Below are positions 12,771 through 25,885 of a DNA stretch of 64,000 bases, in pieces. Numbering within the stretch: position 1 is the stretch's first letter; each line of letters opens with the position of its first letter. Below the pieces are notes generated by a model that saw only the letters and a list, made by a program, of their open reading frames with translations, made no database searches and was not told the DNA's origin. Made by a program: the position numbers and the translations under genes. This DNA is from Euonymus europaeus (lineage: Eukaryota; Streptophyta; Magnoliopsida; Celastrales; Celastraceae). The stretch is from assembly GCA_963580455.1 (NCBI GenBank), contig OY756970.1:13392001-13456000 (forward strand), in the 5' to 3' direction.

Positions 12771-13751
12771 TTAAAATCTAGTTTGCTATTTTATCTTATA
12801 TTTTAATGTTTTTCTTGTCCTTCAATATCATCAACTTTACTATATGTAAACTCTTAATCGCGATTTCAATCATTTAAAATATAAAGACAAAATTACCCTC
12901 TTGAGGGGTACGCAGTTTCGTTAATACGTTTTAGTTGGGTTAAGTGTGAGAAATTATGACACAATTAGTCATATTCTTTTCTTTTTCATTTTCCATTTTG
13001 TGAAAAACATTAAACATTTGGACATCTTTGAGATTTTGTTGATTCATTTTGGTTGCATAGAATAATAGAATATGAGAGAGTTGGACGTTGTTTCAAGTGA
13101 GATTTTAGATAGTCATTGACATAAAGAGTTTTTCTCATTGGAAATTTTCTATAATAATCGTTCAAAATAGTGAAAATTTTGTTATATTAATTTGAGGGGT
13201 AGGGAGGTCCCGTAATCATGATTTCTATAAGTGAAGAAATTAAGAAAAAAATTACACAGTCGAGAGACACCTTAATATAATATATATATAATCACTATTT
13301 GTAATAATTTTGTTTATCGTATTTAATGTTTGAATTGGTAAGAGAGACAAAGACATCAGTCTTAATTTTGCAAAGATCATGACATTGTGGCTGCAACAGT
13401 ATCATTTGCAAATATTTGACATCCATTCACCCTCTTTCGACTTCTAATTATATATTACTAGATCGAAGCCCGCGCGTTGCGGCGGGCATGTGTTTTTGGT
13501 TGGTGTAAAATTGCTTGCACACTTGAAACTTTATGGTCATTTAATCACAGTTGAGTTCTTTTTCATCGTTGAAGAAAAATAGTTAAGCACATTCGGTAAA
13601 AAAAAAGTTAGAATGAGAATAAAAAAAATTCGAGCAACAAGCAACAAAAATCATCATAAGAGGGAAGGAAACCATGTCCTCAAAATCGAGTTTCGCAATT
13701 CTTCGCATTGGGGTTCATATCATCAAGAAATAATGATGTGATCAAGTACAC

Positions 13752-13874
13752 CTGGCATGCGATAGCAAAGATGAGACCACTTGCATAACCTGTGAAATGG
13801 GTATATGTAGAGAGCACCAAGATAACAGTGAGCAGGAGCACGCTAACAGAAGATCGAAAGCTTGGAAAGTGCAA
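13752..13874 (-). pseudogene. captured membrane-protein exon
   Basis: The minus-strand open segment encodes a hydrophobic stretch (SSVSVLLLTVILVLSTY) and then THFTGYASGLIFAIACQ, and stops at a consensus donor CAG|GTGTAC. The H-x2-G-x3-G spacing recalls a rhomboid-type membrane segment, but the match is too short to name. It has no own start codon. It reads as an internal exon carried by the Helitron. Confidence 0.4.
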
Positions 13875-14703
13875 AAGAAATTGGTCTTAGTGGCATAATC
13901 AAGCATTAGCTAATTGAAATGAAGATCTTAGTGGCATAGTCAACCATGAGCTAATTCAAATACAATGCCACTCATACACCCGACTAAAATTGTACGTGTT
14001 TATTAGCTCTCTAGGAATCAAAGTTCTACAAATATAAAGACAGATATATGCAACATCTAGAGCAATTAGACATCCAAAAGAGAATTACCACAAGGTATTG
14101 GCATAGAATGTTTTGTTTGTCTAGGGGCACTACCAGAACCCTGTAAGCACTCTACCTCAATATCATCATATGAATAGAGAAAAATGTGAATTCCCAATAT
14201 GGAGTTTCCCTACCAAAACAGTAGTGAAAAAGTCAAATATGTGAATAAAAAAATGTTTGATCTAATGATATATTCTCTTTTGTACTTGCAAAAATGGATG
14301 AAAGAGGTTTGACTAATGTTGGTGCACAATGAATGCAGAAGTTTTCATCCTTCTTTACCATGAGAATACCTCTAAAATAACAACCACCACAATTCTCTTA
14401 TCACAATCACAACACACAACCAGAGAAAGATAATACAAAAAGGGAAAGACCAACTGCAGTGCATAGTGCACTGATCTCCCATTCCACTGGCCCAAATTCA
14501 TTTCCAATATGTTGTCAAACAATCAAAAAAAAGTCGGCCACCTCAAAGTGAGTTACCACTTACCAGTCAATGGAGGAAAACCCAAGAATCAATAAATAAT
14601 AATTAATCCATTTCTAGAAGGTAAATTTAAAAGACTAAAAAAATTTGATAGTTTTCCACACCTGTGAAAGAATAATTGGTCCTCCCTGAGTTTTAAACCG
14701 TTT

Positions 14704-14733
14704 CTAGCTATTTAACCCACGCAATGCCACGGG
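14704..14733 (-). mobile_element. second, internal Helitron 3' terminus
   Basis: The plus strand reads CTAGCTATTTAA and then CCCACGCAATGCCACGGG, an imperfect GC hairpin. The order CTAG, spacer, hairpin is the same as at 13,458. It lies inside the larger Helitron in the same orientation, so it is either a nested copy or an original 3' end that was read through. Confidence 0.45.
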
Positions 14734-17049
14734 ATCGAATAAATGCAAACTAACATTGAGAGCACCTGATATTGGTGCGCATCTATTCATCGGGAATATG
14801 TGCTATAGAACCGTTGTTAATACCCATAGGTGGCTTAACATTGAGTGCAGGAGATGACTTGATGACTGATGTATCATCATGTTTAGATGATCAGTACTAT
14901 GATGTCCCATGAATTATGCAAATGAATCAGTGCTTTGCATTATATAGTTTCAGGAATTAGCAACAAGAAAGTTGGCTGAGGATAATTATCATGAAGTAGC
15001 AAAGCGGATCCTAAGATTGATTATGCTTAATGTTCCATGGTCATGAACACAGCAAGACCCAAAATTTGACTTTATACTCAAGCAGCAAACCAAACTGACC
15101 AAAGCACAATTACACAACTCAAGAAAATGAAGCAAAGGTCAACAAAAAAAGCATAAAACGACTCAAAAGAATAAATGAAAGCAGAAGGAAAACCATATAT
15201 AATGGAGAATAATCAATATTGCACATTTTTTTATTAGAGTATTGCCTCAAGAAAGAAAACAGATAAAAGCATAAACAAATAAAAAGAGTCATACCTTAAG
15301 AAAAAAAAAAGACCGTTGCTTGCAAATCCCACGCACCACTACAAAAATCATAAAAATCATGCAATTCATTTTTTAAAGCACAAACAAATCACTTTCCAAA
15401 AGGCAGATGCAAAACCATAATAATCAAGTTCTTGCAACATGAATAACCTTTTGGGAATTGGGTTGGATTTTTTATCCAAATTCTAGCCTATTTCCATGCT
15501 TTGGATCCTGCAACAAAGTAATTTTAGTTAATTCATCAATTTCAGCACTCATTTTGAATCATTTTATCCTCATAAAGTGAGAAGGCAATAGAGAACTTAC
15601 AGGCATCATTTGTAATTATCAATGCACGCGATGGATGCTAATGTTCCAATTCTTGAGAAAGAAGGACGAAAAGCTTTCTTTGCAACCAATCATGATTGTC
15701 CTCCCAAAGGTTTGGAGTTAGGAGGACGAAAAGGTTTTGTAATTAAGGCTGAAGAAGTTGAAGGAAAATGGCCAACTACAGTAAGAAAAGCAACAACACA
15801 ACAAGAATAACGAAATGTTATTGTAATGAAATGAACTTTAAGTGTTTAATTTTAAGACCCATATACAAAGGAGGAATTACCTAAGAACTGAAAAGGCCCA
15901 CAGCCATGACAAATAAACCAGAATAAAGACAAAGTCAAATACACCCAAATCACCCATAGTAAGCCAAAGATTCAACGCAATTCATCACCTGTCATTGACC
16001 CAACAAAAATTTAATAAATAAGTGCACTGCTCAAGCATAATTAAAGGCATCAAGTCCTGCAACACAATAGTCCTACTTCCCTCTAGCACTTCCCAGAAAA
16101 TAAAGCATGTCAAAAGGGACTATATTTGTACCTTGTTATGTGGCTCATCCAGGAATTCGAGGTTTTTTTTTTTGAAGAACATTGCACATCTTGCTCGGTC
16201 ATTAGGACCCTGCAATAAAACCCGTTACAATTAAATACAACTCATTATAGGCTAAAAGTTTGAACAAAAGAATGTGATACAATTATTCCCTACCATAGAA
16301 AGTGACAGTCTGTGAACAATCCGGTAAAGGAGAGTTCCCAAAGAAAATATAGAATCACTTCTCCTAGTATGCAACAGAGATGGCAATGGGCTAATAACAA
16401 TATCATATAGGATTTTTAAGAAAAGAAGGCAAAGAAAAAAGAAATACATTCAAGAATAAGGCAGTACCCAATAAGTGTCGAATCTTACTTACAGTTTCCA
16501 TGAAGAAACATAAAAACAAAGAGGCCATTTTGCTGGACAACATAAGTATAGATATTAGTTGTGTCATCCTCAAAGATGCCTTTTAGCAGATTAGATGCTC
16601 ATAGCCCTAAACAAAACTATCTTGGTGATAACAAATGGCCACGTGAGGCATATTTTTCGTTACACTGTCAAAGCTTCAAGCCATGTTAAAGGAGTGGCCT
16701 GTAAAATAGTGATAAAATTACCTAGGCTATGGAAATCATTTAATACTGTTCTGAGATTTCAATTTTGACATCCTGTACATGCAAGCTAACAACAACATAT
16801 TTTTCATTAGTAAACAGTAGCAAGTTTCTACCCAGAAGCATCCAGATATTGTGGAATTACCAAAATAAAACCCTTAGAAATCCATCATTCTCGAGAATAA
16901 TTTTCACATACAAAAGATGAGAAACATCACCTGATAAATGAAAAGACCCACACGCATGACAAAGAAAACTTAATCAACAGTAGCAACCCAATCATTCTAA
17001 ACAATGTATATCAGGGTATTGACAGAGAGAACCATTTAGTTGAGTAAAC

Positions 17050-17184
17050 CTGAAAGATCTGATGACGTCTACGGTCCAAGTGGTGGTTGTATCGTTCGCG
17101 TGTTGCATTCTCACTAGCGAGTCTAGGCACACCGGCTACTCGTAAAAGTGGTTCATCTCTAGATCGGCTCTCTCCCCAACTCAT
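17050..17184 (-). pseudogene. captured first exon, 45 codons
   Basis: An ATG at 17,182-17,184 opens 45 codons starting MSWGESRSRDEPLLRVAG, with ...RERYNHHLDRRRHQIFQ near the end, closing at a splice donor CAG|GTTTAC. The charged, non-repetitive composition and the exact splice site argue for a real host exon captured by the Helitron. The family is not recognised. It may belong to the same source gene as the membrane exon at 13,752. Confidence 0.45.
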
Positions 17185-17950
17185 AGAAGATGATATTCCA
17201 CCCTCATAGGGGTCCTATATCTGGTATTTATAATGGTTCATCACAACAGAGGTTTGGCGCACATATAAGCACCTCAATCCCTCCCTAATCCTAAAGTGAC
17301 GCAGTATGTGAAGAAGGACTACAAAATCATCCTCACGAATTGCAAACTCCCAAAGAAACCCCTTAGCTGCCAAGGACCTTAAACACCCAACAGTGATTGA
17401 CCATAAATTAGGCAAAAAATCACAATGAAAGGTTAACAAAATACCTCAATCACCTAGAAGGGCCGTAAAGAAGCGCAGGCTAAGTGGAATACAAACCCTG
17501 CAAGTCGACCAAAACTACGAATCAAGCAAGGCAAGTGGAGTTGCGATAGAGCAGTCTAGAAGGAACGGAGCACAAATGAAAGCTGGACCCAAAATTCCAA
17601 TTCTTAAAACAAAGGAGCGAATTAATCGAACCTGAGATGAGGCGTAAAAGCCGAGGTGGCGTAAAAAAGAAGAAGCATGCACCACAGAGGCAACAACCAC
17701 AATTGACGGAGGTAGATTGAATGAAAAAGTAAAGCGCACCGATGAATACCCCAACCACCCGTCCGTCGCTCCAAAAAGTACAGTGAACGCAAAATTTGCA
17801 GCAAAGTAGCGAGAAATAGGTTTTGTGTGTGTTGGAGCAGATGTATGACACCATAAAGTATGTACGTGAAACTGGGTGTTGAGTCGGTTCAGAACACCAT
17901 CGACGTGGTTGGGAGAGCAACCACAGGGAAGTTGATACCCATTTGCGCAA

Positions 17951-18084
17951 CAAGTTACAGGCTAGACGACGCCGTTCGAAGAAGGGGAGGCACTGCAAAA
18001 TCGCGCGAGTAGGCGGACAAGTTACAGGCTAGACGACGCCGTTCGGAGAAGGGGAGGCGCTGCAAAATCGGGCGAGTAGGCGGA
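17951..18084. repeat. 67-bp tandem duplication
   Basis: CAAGTTACAGGCTAGACGAC starts at 17,951 and again at 18,018. The two 67-bp units differ at a few sites. It lies near the Helitron 5' end, in GC-rich sequence unlike the AT-rich flank. Confidence 0.9.
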
Positions 18085-18418
18085 ACAGGGTGGGACTCGC
18101 GCTGTGGAGGCCCGAAATCCACCCGTTTTAAAGGATAGTATAGAAGTATAGATAGATAGATAGATAGATAGATCGATATAGATAAGGCTTATTTATTTTT
18201 TATTTTTTTAAAGTTATGGTGCTAATCGTTGCATATTTTAAAAAGTGATTTTGAATAGTACGTATTGTTTCATCATCTTTATACTACTGAATTTACTTTT
18301 ATTTTTCATTTATTTGGTAACAAAAGTTTATGCTTAATTAAGAATTCTATTTTACAAATGTTTTACTGTTTTTTCATTACCAAACTCGAAATTGGGAGAC
18401 AAGAAGCTAATTTACTAA

Positions 18419-21243
18419 TCTATATCTATATCTATATGTAAAATGGAAGTCTCACAAACGCACCAAAAGAAGCGATATAGGTTTTGAAGAGGGAGAAAAT
18501 AAAATCTAATAATATAATAATCAAAATTAAATTAATAATTATAATTCATGGTCATTCAATATAAAAAACTTTAATATTCATTTTGTTATAACAAAAATGA
18601 TAAGATGCCATTTAAGATTTAGGAGTCATAATATATAAGTTAATAATTAAAATTAACATTAAAAAATTAATAATTATATGAAAAAATCGTTAATATTTTT
18701 TTTTATAACAAAGATGACAGGATGTCACGTAAGATTCAAGGGATATAATATTTAAGTCAACAATTAAAATTAACATTAAAAAAACTAATAATTATACAAA
18801 AAAATAAAAATTCGTGGTCATTCAATTTAAGAAGAATCTTAATATTCTTTTTGTTTTTCATATCAATAAATAAATAAATATATGTAATACCGATGGAAGT
18901 TTAGATAATGTTTATATGAGTTTTCATGACGACGGTTCAGTAAAAATATTACCGAATAGAATTACACGTATAAATTATTTTGGGTTAATGATTAATTTTA
19001 AAAATGAAAAATATAGATGCTATGTTATGACCATTTGGTTTTGTATTGATTTTCATTTTCAATTTATTGCAGTCAGTCGAATATTTTGTTTGATAAAATT
19101 AAATCTACGGCACATTAAATCCAAAAAAAAAAGGAGTTAATAGATATTCAAATATTAAAGAGATAAGTATTGAGTAATAACATCACTCTCTGACCATCCA
19201 ATCCAAATTTCCATAATTTTCTTGACCTGATGGATTATGTCTAAGAGAATATGTGATAGAGAGAATATGCAGAATCTTACATATTTTATTAAAATTATTA
19301 TAATAATTTATTGTAAGATGAATGTAATAAAAAAAAGGATTATTTGGTGATAAGTCCTTTATATGGACTTTATATTCTATTTAGTCTTTTTGAAAAGTTT
19401 GTAGCCTAATACATCCCCAATTATTTGAAGCTTAGCTCAATAAGGATAACTTTAAATTTTAACCTCAATTCATGACAATTTTACCCTCCCCTCATTTAAA
19501 CCTATCCTTATTTTTATTGGTACATGATTGCTCCTTATTTATGAAATAATTATTATAATAAAATAAATATAAATACAATCTCAGAAAGTTGGATGAAAAT
19601 CATGTATTTTATATATATGTTTTTAAAGATAAACTAATATTTTCACTTTTGATGAATCAAAATGAAGAGTCGATCAACCAAATTTTTTTTCTTTCATGAA
19701 AATTAAGTGCATGCACTCACATGCGCAAAACTTAGTTGACTCGATAACCTATGCATATACATTAAAATCTGTGAATCATTATATTATCAAAATCAACAAT
19801 GAAACACTTATCCATCAACAAAAAGTTATCCAATACAAATGTCAATATTTTTATTACATTATTCACTAACAACCAAAGCTAATAACTTATGAGAATAATA
19901 TCATAATAAAACTCAATTCATATTTTAAACAAAACCAAATATCATAACAATTTTTAACCGTTTTGGTGACTTTTGTGAAAATCCTCTGAATTCTGGGTAA
20001 GAAATCCTCTGATTTTTTTTGCATAATTTCAAAAAATCTTCTGAATTGTTTTGGTGAGTTTTGTAAAATTATCTGAATTCTTGATAAGTTCATCTAAATT
20101 TTTAGTTGTTTTTTTGTTTCATTTTGATAAAGTTTAGGGTTTTGAAGTTTAAGATATTAGAGTTTAGAGTTTATGGTATAAGGTTTTAGGGTTTAGGAGA
20201 ACATAATTCATTATTTAGGATTTTGGGGATTAGGACTTAAGGTTTAAGGTTTAGGAATATAAGTTAGTAGAATTTTAAGATTTTCTTCTTATTTTTGTAA
20301 ATTCTTCTTAATTATTTATAAGATTTTTTGTTCAAAATTAAAACTTGAATTGTTTACATTCAGAGGATTTATGGGAAATTCCGAGGATTTCTGAAAAATT
20401 CAGAGGATTTCTGGTTATAAGGTTTAAAGTTTAAGAGCATGGGTTTAAAATATTAGAGTTTAGTGTTTATACTTTATGATTTTGGGATTTAAGATATTAG
20501 GATTTTGGAATTTTAGGTTTAGGATTTAGAGTTTCGGGTTATTTTTTGTTTGATTTTCAAAAATTCTTATAATTTTATTATATATTTTATGCAATCCTCT
20601 ATTTTTTTTGCTTAATTTCAAAAATTCCTCTGATTTATTTTGGTAAATTTTGTGAAATCTTCTAAATTTGTGACAAGTTTGTGAAATCCTCTGAAATTTT
20701 TTGCTGTTTTTTGTTTGATTTTCAAAAAATCTATATTTTTTTGATATATTTTTATGAAATCATTTGAATTTATTTGCTTAATTTTGAAAACTCTTTTGAT
20801 TGGTTTTGATGAGTCTTGAGAAATCCTCTGAATTCTGGATAAGTCTGAGAAATCCTCTGAGTTCATTCAGAGAATTTGACGAATGAACATTTAAACATAT
20901 CAATGATGAATCTTATTGGAAAGAGTTTTTCGTGTTGATTATGAATATATATATATATATTTTTTAAAATCCGACTTGTATTTTGAGAGATAAAACTGTT
21001 TTAAAGTTTTTAGAAGAAAAAAATAAAAAGAATCTGGTGATGTCAGCATATGTCATACACATAAGAATTTATTAAAATAAGGGTGGTTTTATCCAGAATT
21101 ATTTGAAGAATGTTTTGAAATATTAAAAAACTGAAGGGAGTGAATGAAATACATATTTTTATTAAAGAATTTATTGGTGAATCCCCTAAAGAAAATTAAT
21201 AATTGAAAAAATTTCACTACGCGTAACGCGGGTACTAAACTAG
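18419..21243 (+). mobile_element. longer Helitron of the 1,906 family
   Basis: It starts A|TCTATATCTATATC at 18,419 and ends with the hairpin CTACGCGTAACGCGGG, then TACTAAA and CTAG|T (21,240-21,243). The first 0.9 kb aligns with the element at 1,906-2,787 in inverse orientation. The extra 1.85 kb (about 19,340-21,190) is absent from the short member. No helicase is encoded, so it depends on an autonomous partner. Confidence 0.75.
19960..20880. repeat. degenerate repeats: AATCCTCTGAATT units and telomere-like motifs
   Basis: AAATCCTCTGAATT-like phrases recur in both orientations (for example near 19,980, 20,030, 20,365, 20,620, 20,820). They alternate with blocks rich in TTTAGGG-like variants (20,140-20,270 and 20,420-20,545), which resemble decayed plant telomere repeats. 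Two short antisense frames with repeating RIQRI phrases are by-products of the repeat. It lies within the insertion that distinguishes the long Helitron. Confidence 0.6.
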
Positions 21244-22692
21244 TTTAGAGTATTGCGTTGTCTCTGAGCCATTTGAAGCGTAGAAGTGGATTTCTCAGTT
21301 CCCACATGTAATGTAATCGAATATGGGCTGAAATTGGGAATCTGAAATGGTCTTTGAAGATTGGTCTTTTAAAATATAGTCTTCTTATTGGACAAATTAA
21401 ATGGGCTTTTCTATGATGGAAATGATAACTTCATTTCACTCAATTTTTTAGGACAAATGTTATTTTTGATCACTTAATGATAGCGAGTTTTTCTCTTATG
21501 TGATCTTATAATACGGTCGAATCTCAACAATTGAGATTTTAATAACTCAAAAGTGTCTTCTCTTGTCCCATTACTTGAGATCGCTTTGAAAATCTGTCAC
21601 AGCCATTGATTTTTTCAAACTAACCCGAACAACAATCCATCATCGTGACGATGAGACTTTGACGGCGTCTCTTGAAAGCTCAAATGTGCATCTCATTCAA
21701 AGTTCACCGAGCTGCAGTAAGAGCACATGCAATCGTGTTGGCCTGTCGGGGACGATAAATGTTGTAGAGAAACGTGTTTTACTGATGCGGCAGGAATATG
21801 AATTTTAATGTCTTATATGCGTATATAACGGTACATGATGTGTTGACTCATTGGTTAGTTATTTTTGGTGCCAAAATTGAGTTTCACTATATTATGTGTA
21901 TAAATATAGTGAATTGTGCTCTTTAATTATTGCAAATAATAATAATTAGGTTAATACTATTTAAGAATTTTTTATTATAAAAAACCCAAACCAATTTTTA
22001 CATGTTGCAGCCAAAAAAAAATCCTATTTTATTGAGCAAAATAGATAAATAAATTATACAAAATCAAATTGTACAAATTTTGACACCATTTTTGTTTCTT
22101 CTATGAATGGTCAGTGTTCTATTTCAATTGAAACAAAATTTTCACACAAGCCTAGGCTATTGATTGATATTATACAACAAAAAAACAATTTAAAGACAAA
22201 AAATGGAAGTGTGACAATAATGACAATTTTTATTTTTATAGAAATTGTCATTTTTTGTACATCATTGACCACCAATTATATATGGATAAAATGTCAAGCT
22301 ACTGCAAAGCATGTTTCCCGGCGATCCCATGAGATGTGAAGGGAGAGATCATCCAAAATTCAATTGACAGGCTTTTGGCCACTACAACGCATGGGGACGT
22401 AGACCCATATGTCAAGGAGAGATGAGTCTATTGAATTGACATTCTAGAGACTTTGTATTTTAATAGAAATTATCAATTAAACCAAAATTGATTATCACTA
22501 TGTATATAATATATATCATGTATATCTTAAATTATTAGAGTAAAGAATATAAATTATGTTAATGGTAATTAAAATTGACTGAAAATAAGAATCATACACA
22601 AATTTGTTGGGCCATTTAGTATAATACAAATAAAGTAAAATCAACATAGTGAAATTGTACAATTTTAGACACAATTCATAATTTGTATTTTT

Positions 22693-22855
22693 TACCAATA
22701 ATTCATAAAAATCCAACCTATTCATTGATAGACAATCCATGCCTATTCAATGCCATGAAAACAAGGTGTACTGCCTAGTATGTCTTCTACCAATAATTCA
22801 TAAAAATTCAACCTATGAATTGATAGCTCTACAAGGTGTACTGCCTAGTACATGA
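22693..22855. repeat. imperfect tandem duplication
   Basis: TACCAATAATTCATAAAAAT.CAACCTAT...ATTGATAG and ACAAGGTGTACTGCCTAGTA occur twice, starting at 22,693 and 22,788. The second unit is about 25 bp shorter. The preceding 21,244-22,690 shows no gene I recognise. Confidence 0.75.
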
Positions 22856-23119
22856 GCTTTCACAAATGGAGGGGCGTCTGACATTAAAAGATACCAATTA
22901 TTCATAACAATTCAATACTTGAAAATTTTTGCAATAGGTCACGAACTTTTTTACTATGAACAAAAGTAGGATAAACACAACTACCATTGTGGATTGAAAT
23001 TTCTCAAACTCAATAGAATCACTAAATTGAAGTTCTTGACTATGGTACAATGGTACATCATGTCTAGAGGCTCTTCTAGTAGATGGTAGAACTAGTTTCG
23101 TCAAAGTCGCAGAGATGCT

Positions 23120-24320
23120 GAGGAGGAGGAGGATGACGAAGAGGTGGACGAGGATATGGAAGATTTGCATAACTCAGAGCAACATTTGGTCACAACTTTA
23201 CAACATTTCCTTCCACATATGGTTGCTCCAGCCATGAACCCACCTAGGACACGCATCACAATCCCTAGAAACCGCGAGCTAGCTCATGATGATCTTGTTC
23301 GTGATTACTTTGCATCAAATTGTACTTACCCTGACCATATGTTTTGGTGAAGATTCCGTATGAGGCGGGAATTATTTTTGAGGATCAAAGATCAGCTCTA
23401 ACTTTCTGACCCTTATTTTCAACGTTTGCCCGGCTGTACAGGACGTCTGGACCTCTCGCCCCTTCAAAAAATTATTGCAGGACTAAGACTTCTTGCATAC
23501 TGTGATCCTATCGATCAACTCGATGAATATATCAAAATTAGCGAATCAACTACTAAAGAAACACTCATACTGTGACAACATTTTGCTCTTATTTCAGAAT
23601 CAATATTTGAGGGCACCCAACATTGATGACATGATGCGGTTAATGCAAAAAAATGCTTCTCGTGGATTTCCTAGCATGATAGGTTCTCTTGATTGCATGC
23701 ACTGGGAGTGACGTGGCCGTCCGTTCGCCTGGTAAGGTTAATTTCGAGGTCACATTGGTAAGCCTAGCTTGATTTTGGAAGCAGTCGCTTTGCAAGATTT
23801 ATGGATTTGGGATTCATTTTTTGGAATGTCTGGATCACATAATGACATTATCGTACTACGAAATTCTCATATTTTCAATGAGTTTATAAGAAGACAAACA
23901 CCATATATACCATTCACTGTCAATAGTCAAGTTCATCACCGACCATATTAACTGACAGATGGTATTTATCCACGATATGAAACACTGATGCAGTCTATTC
24001 CACACCCGCACACCGCACAAGAAAGAGTTTTCGCAAGGGTACAAGAGAGTGTCTAAAAAGATGTTGAGCACGCATTTGGTGTACTCCAATCGAGGTAGGG
24101 AATCACGCAAGGACCAGTACGTTTTTATAAAACTTCTCATTTGAGGAAAATAATGTTGACCTGCATCATTCTTCATAACATGATAATTGAGGATGAGCAA
24201 CATCTTCATATCGATCTATGGGTTCCACCTACTAACGAAACAAGGTCGGTGATAAATACTATCGCCGATCCTGAAATGCTTGCAACTTACATTCACATGT
24301 ATGGACTAAGACCGTGACGA
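23120..24320 (+). pseudogene. PIF/Harbinger DDE transposase, decayed
   Basis: The open pieces read in order as a Harbinger transposase. First comes an acidic N-terminus and RFRMRRELFLRI (about 23,350). Then come LSPLQKIIAGLRLLAYC (about 23,460), SRGFPSMIGSLDCMHWE (23,660-23,710) with the first catalytic Asp, and LWIWDSFFGMSGSHNDIIVL (about 23,800-23,860) with the second Asp. TDGIYPRYETLMQSI (about 23,955) follows, and then KDVEHAFGVLQSR (about 24,058-24,096) with the catalytic Glu. It ends near IILHNMIIEDE. Several stops and frameshifts break it, for example the stop before LTDGIYP at about 23,950. In active elements it cuts at TIRs with a TWA target. Confidence 0.85.
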
Positions 24321-25184
24321 AGATATTAATCACGATCTCTGGAGGGATCTCATTATTCACAATTAGGCTATCCATGGTAATCTCCCAGTTTAATGTTTTA
24401 TTATTACAAATGTAAGGTATCAGCATGTAGAATTAACTTCATTAAAGTAAACTGGTTTCAGCACAAGTTGAGTTTAATTGCCAAGGTTATGCTAAACTAG
24501 GAAAGCCGAGTGACATAAAAACTAGAAAGTAACTTGTGAGGAGAGGAAATTTCCTTCTGTTTACTTGTGACAACCAGAAAAATCATGTTTCCAAGTCCTT
24601 AAGGCCTAAAATTTGAAAGAGATGACTCAAAAAAATAGAAGAGCATGATTTGGATTGGATCAATGGGAAGTTGTTAACTTCAAGGTGTGGTGCGAGAGTT
24701 TAAAAGTTTACTCCGTCCGGATGGTACAAATGGTACATTGGAGAGATTCCCACAATATATAATTTTTTTTTGTCAATTTGTTGAACGGAGTACAAAAATT
24801 AAGTTAAGGGAAATTTTGAATCTGAAAATTGGAGGAAACCTTTTTTTTTCTTTCCAAATTGACATTTGAAATAATATTAATCCAACAAATATAACTACTG
24901 CATAAAATTTTCTTAATAACAGGCTCTTGGTCTTGTGGTAACAAATCATCACCTCTTAAGATTTTGAAAGATCACTAGTCACCAACATTGCCATTAAAAA
25001 AGGATAAACAACACATAAATTGAAGGGAGATAACAGTTTTGTCATTACAAAACAGCACAAATGAATATATGGCTAGACCATATAACCCCTTTAATCTTGA
25101 GAAACCTCAAGCATGAAGATAGAAAAAGAAACATCAAACCCTCTATCAAAAATAACATAGAAAACACACCAATCTGTGAATCAA

Positions 25185-25575
25185 CAGTCATATTCACTGG
25201 GTTTAATTGCACATATAAACGCCCCGTCTTGTACTTGTGACTACCCTCGTAGAAATCTATCTTGCCCTCAGATGCAGGGCGTAAACAAACCTTGGACAAA
25301 GATTCAGCGCCTTGAACATAAAATTTTACATAACCAACAATCTCTTCGCTGCCATCTTCTTCACTAGAACCCACAGGCATCCTAACCCTTAACCGACCAG
25401 GAGAACCATTTACTGGAATCTCTTACATCTGCCATCTTAATTCACTCTCAGTTCTATTCAGCACAGCTTTAGAAGAAACCTTCAACAGCCTAGGATCAAC
25501 TAGAAGCTTCAGAATAAACGTCACATCATTTAATGGCATAAGCAAATATGTATTTGAGACATACTGTATCATTAT
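25185..25575 (-). pseudogene. muniscin-like adaptor C-terminal exon, with a stop
   Basis: The minus-strand frame runs from about 25,575 through LKLLVDPRLLKVSSKAVLNR and ELRWQM, then an in-frame TAA (about 25,426), then EIPVNGSPGRLRVRMPVG, EEIVGYVKFYVQGAESL and CLRPASEGKIDFYEGSHKYK, to about 25,190. The spacing and phrases recall the mu-homology C-terminus of plant TML/muniscin-like proteins, which act in clathrin endocytosis. That name is from memory of the family and is tentative. The nonsense codon and isolation from other exons mark it as a fragment. 24,321-25,184 shows nothing else. Confidence 0.45.
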
Positions 25576-25885
25576 AGAAAGTAAAGTTCCAGTGTGGCGT
25601 TTATAAGACGAACCCTCAAAGGCAATGGGGTTAACTTAGGGAGTAAGCTATACTTCAAAATGGGTATAGGATCCTCAAAATTCAGCGCATGAACAATCAC
25701 AAAATACAATCACTTAAACATAAGAATGAAATCTCATAATATGACATGTCCGCAAATGTAAAGTTCTTACACCAATGTAATTCAGGAAAATAATAACATT
25801 CGTTTATTCGAAACAAAGAACTCGGCGAAGAAATATTAAAAATTCAAACATAACAATCACACATGGCAAAATTATAATTCAGAAC

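Larger units (their letters stand above)
13458..18165 (-). mobile_element. gene-capturing Helitron
   Basis: The 3' end on the minus strand is the hairpin CCCGCCGCAACGCGCGGG followed by CTTCGAT and CTAG|T (13,458-13,461). The 5' end is TC followed by TATCTATACTTCTATACTATCC, inside a TAGA run at 18,145-18,175, so that end is approximate. No Rep/helicase is present. The interior carries exon-like pieces on the minus strand and a second internal 3' terminus at 14,704. Apart from those pieces I recognise nothing in the interior. Confidence 0.65.

Noticed and set aside
17215..17998. Overlapping minus frames of 60-158 codons near the Helitron 5' end
   Set aside because: Several frames overlap in GC-rich, duplicated DNA with no consistent domain. 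They look like chance frames.
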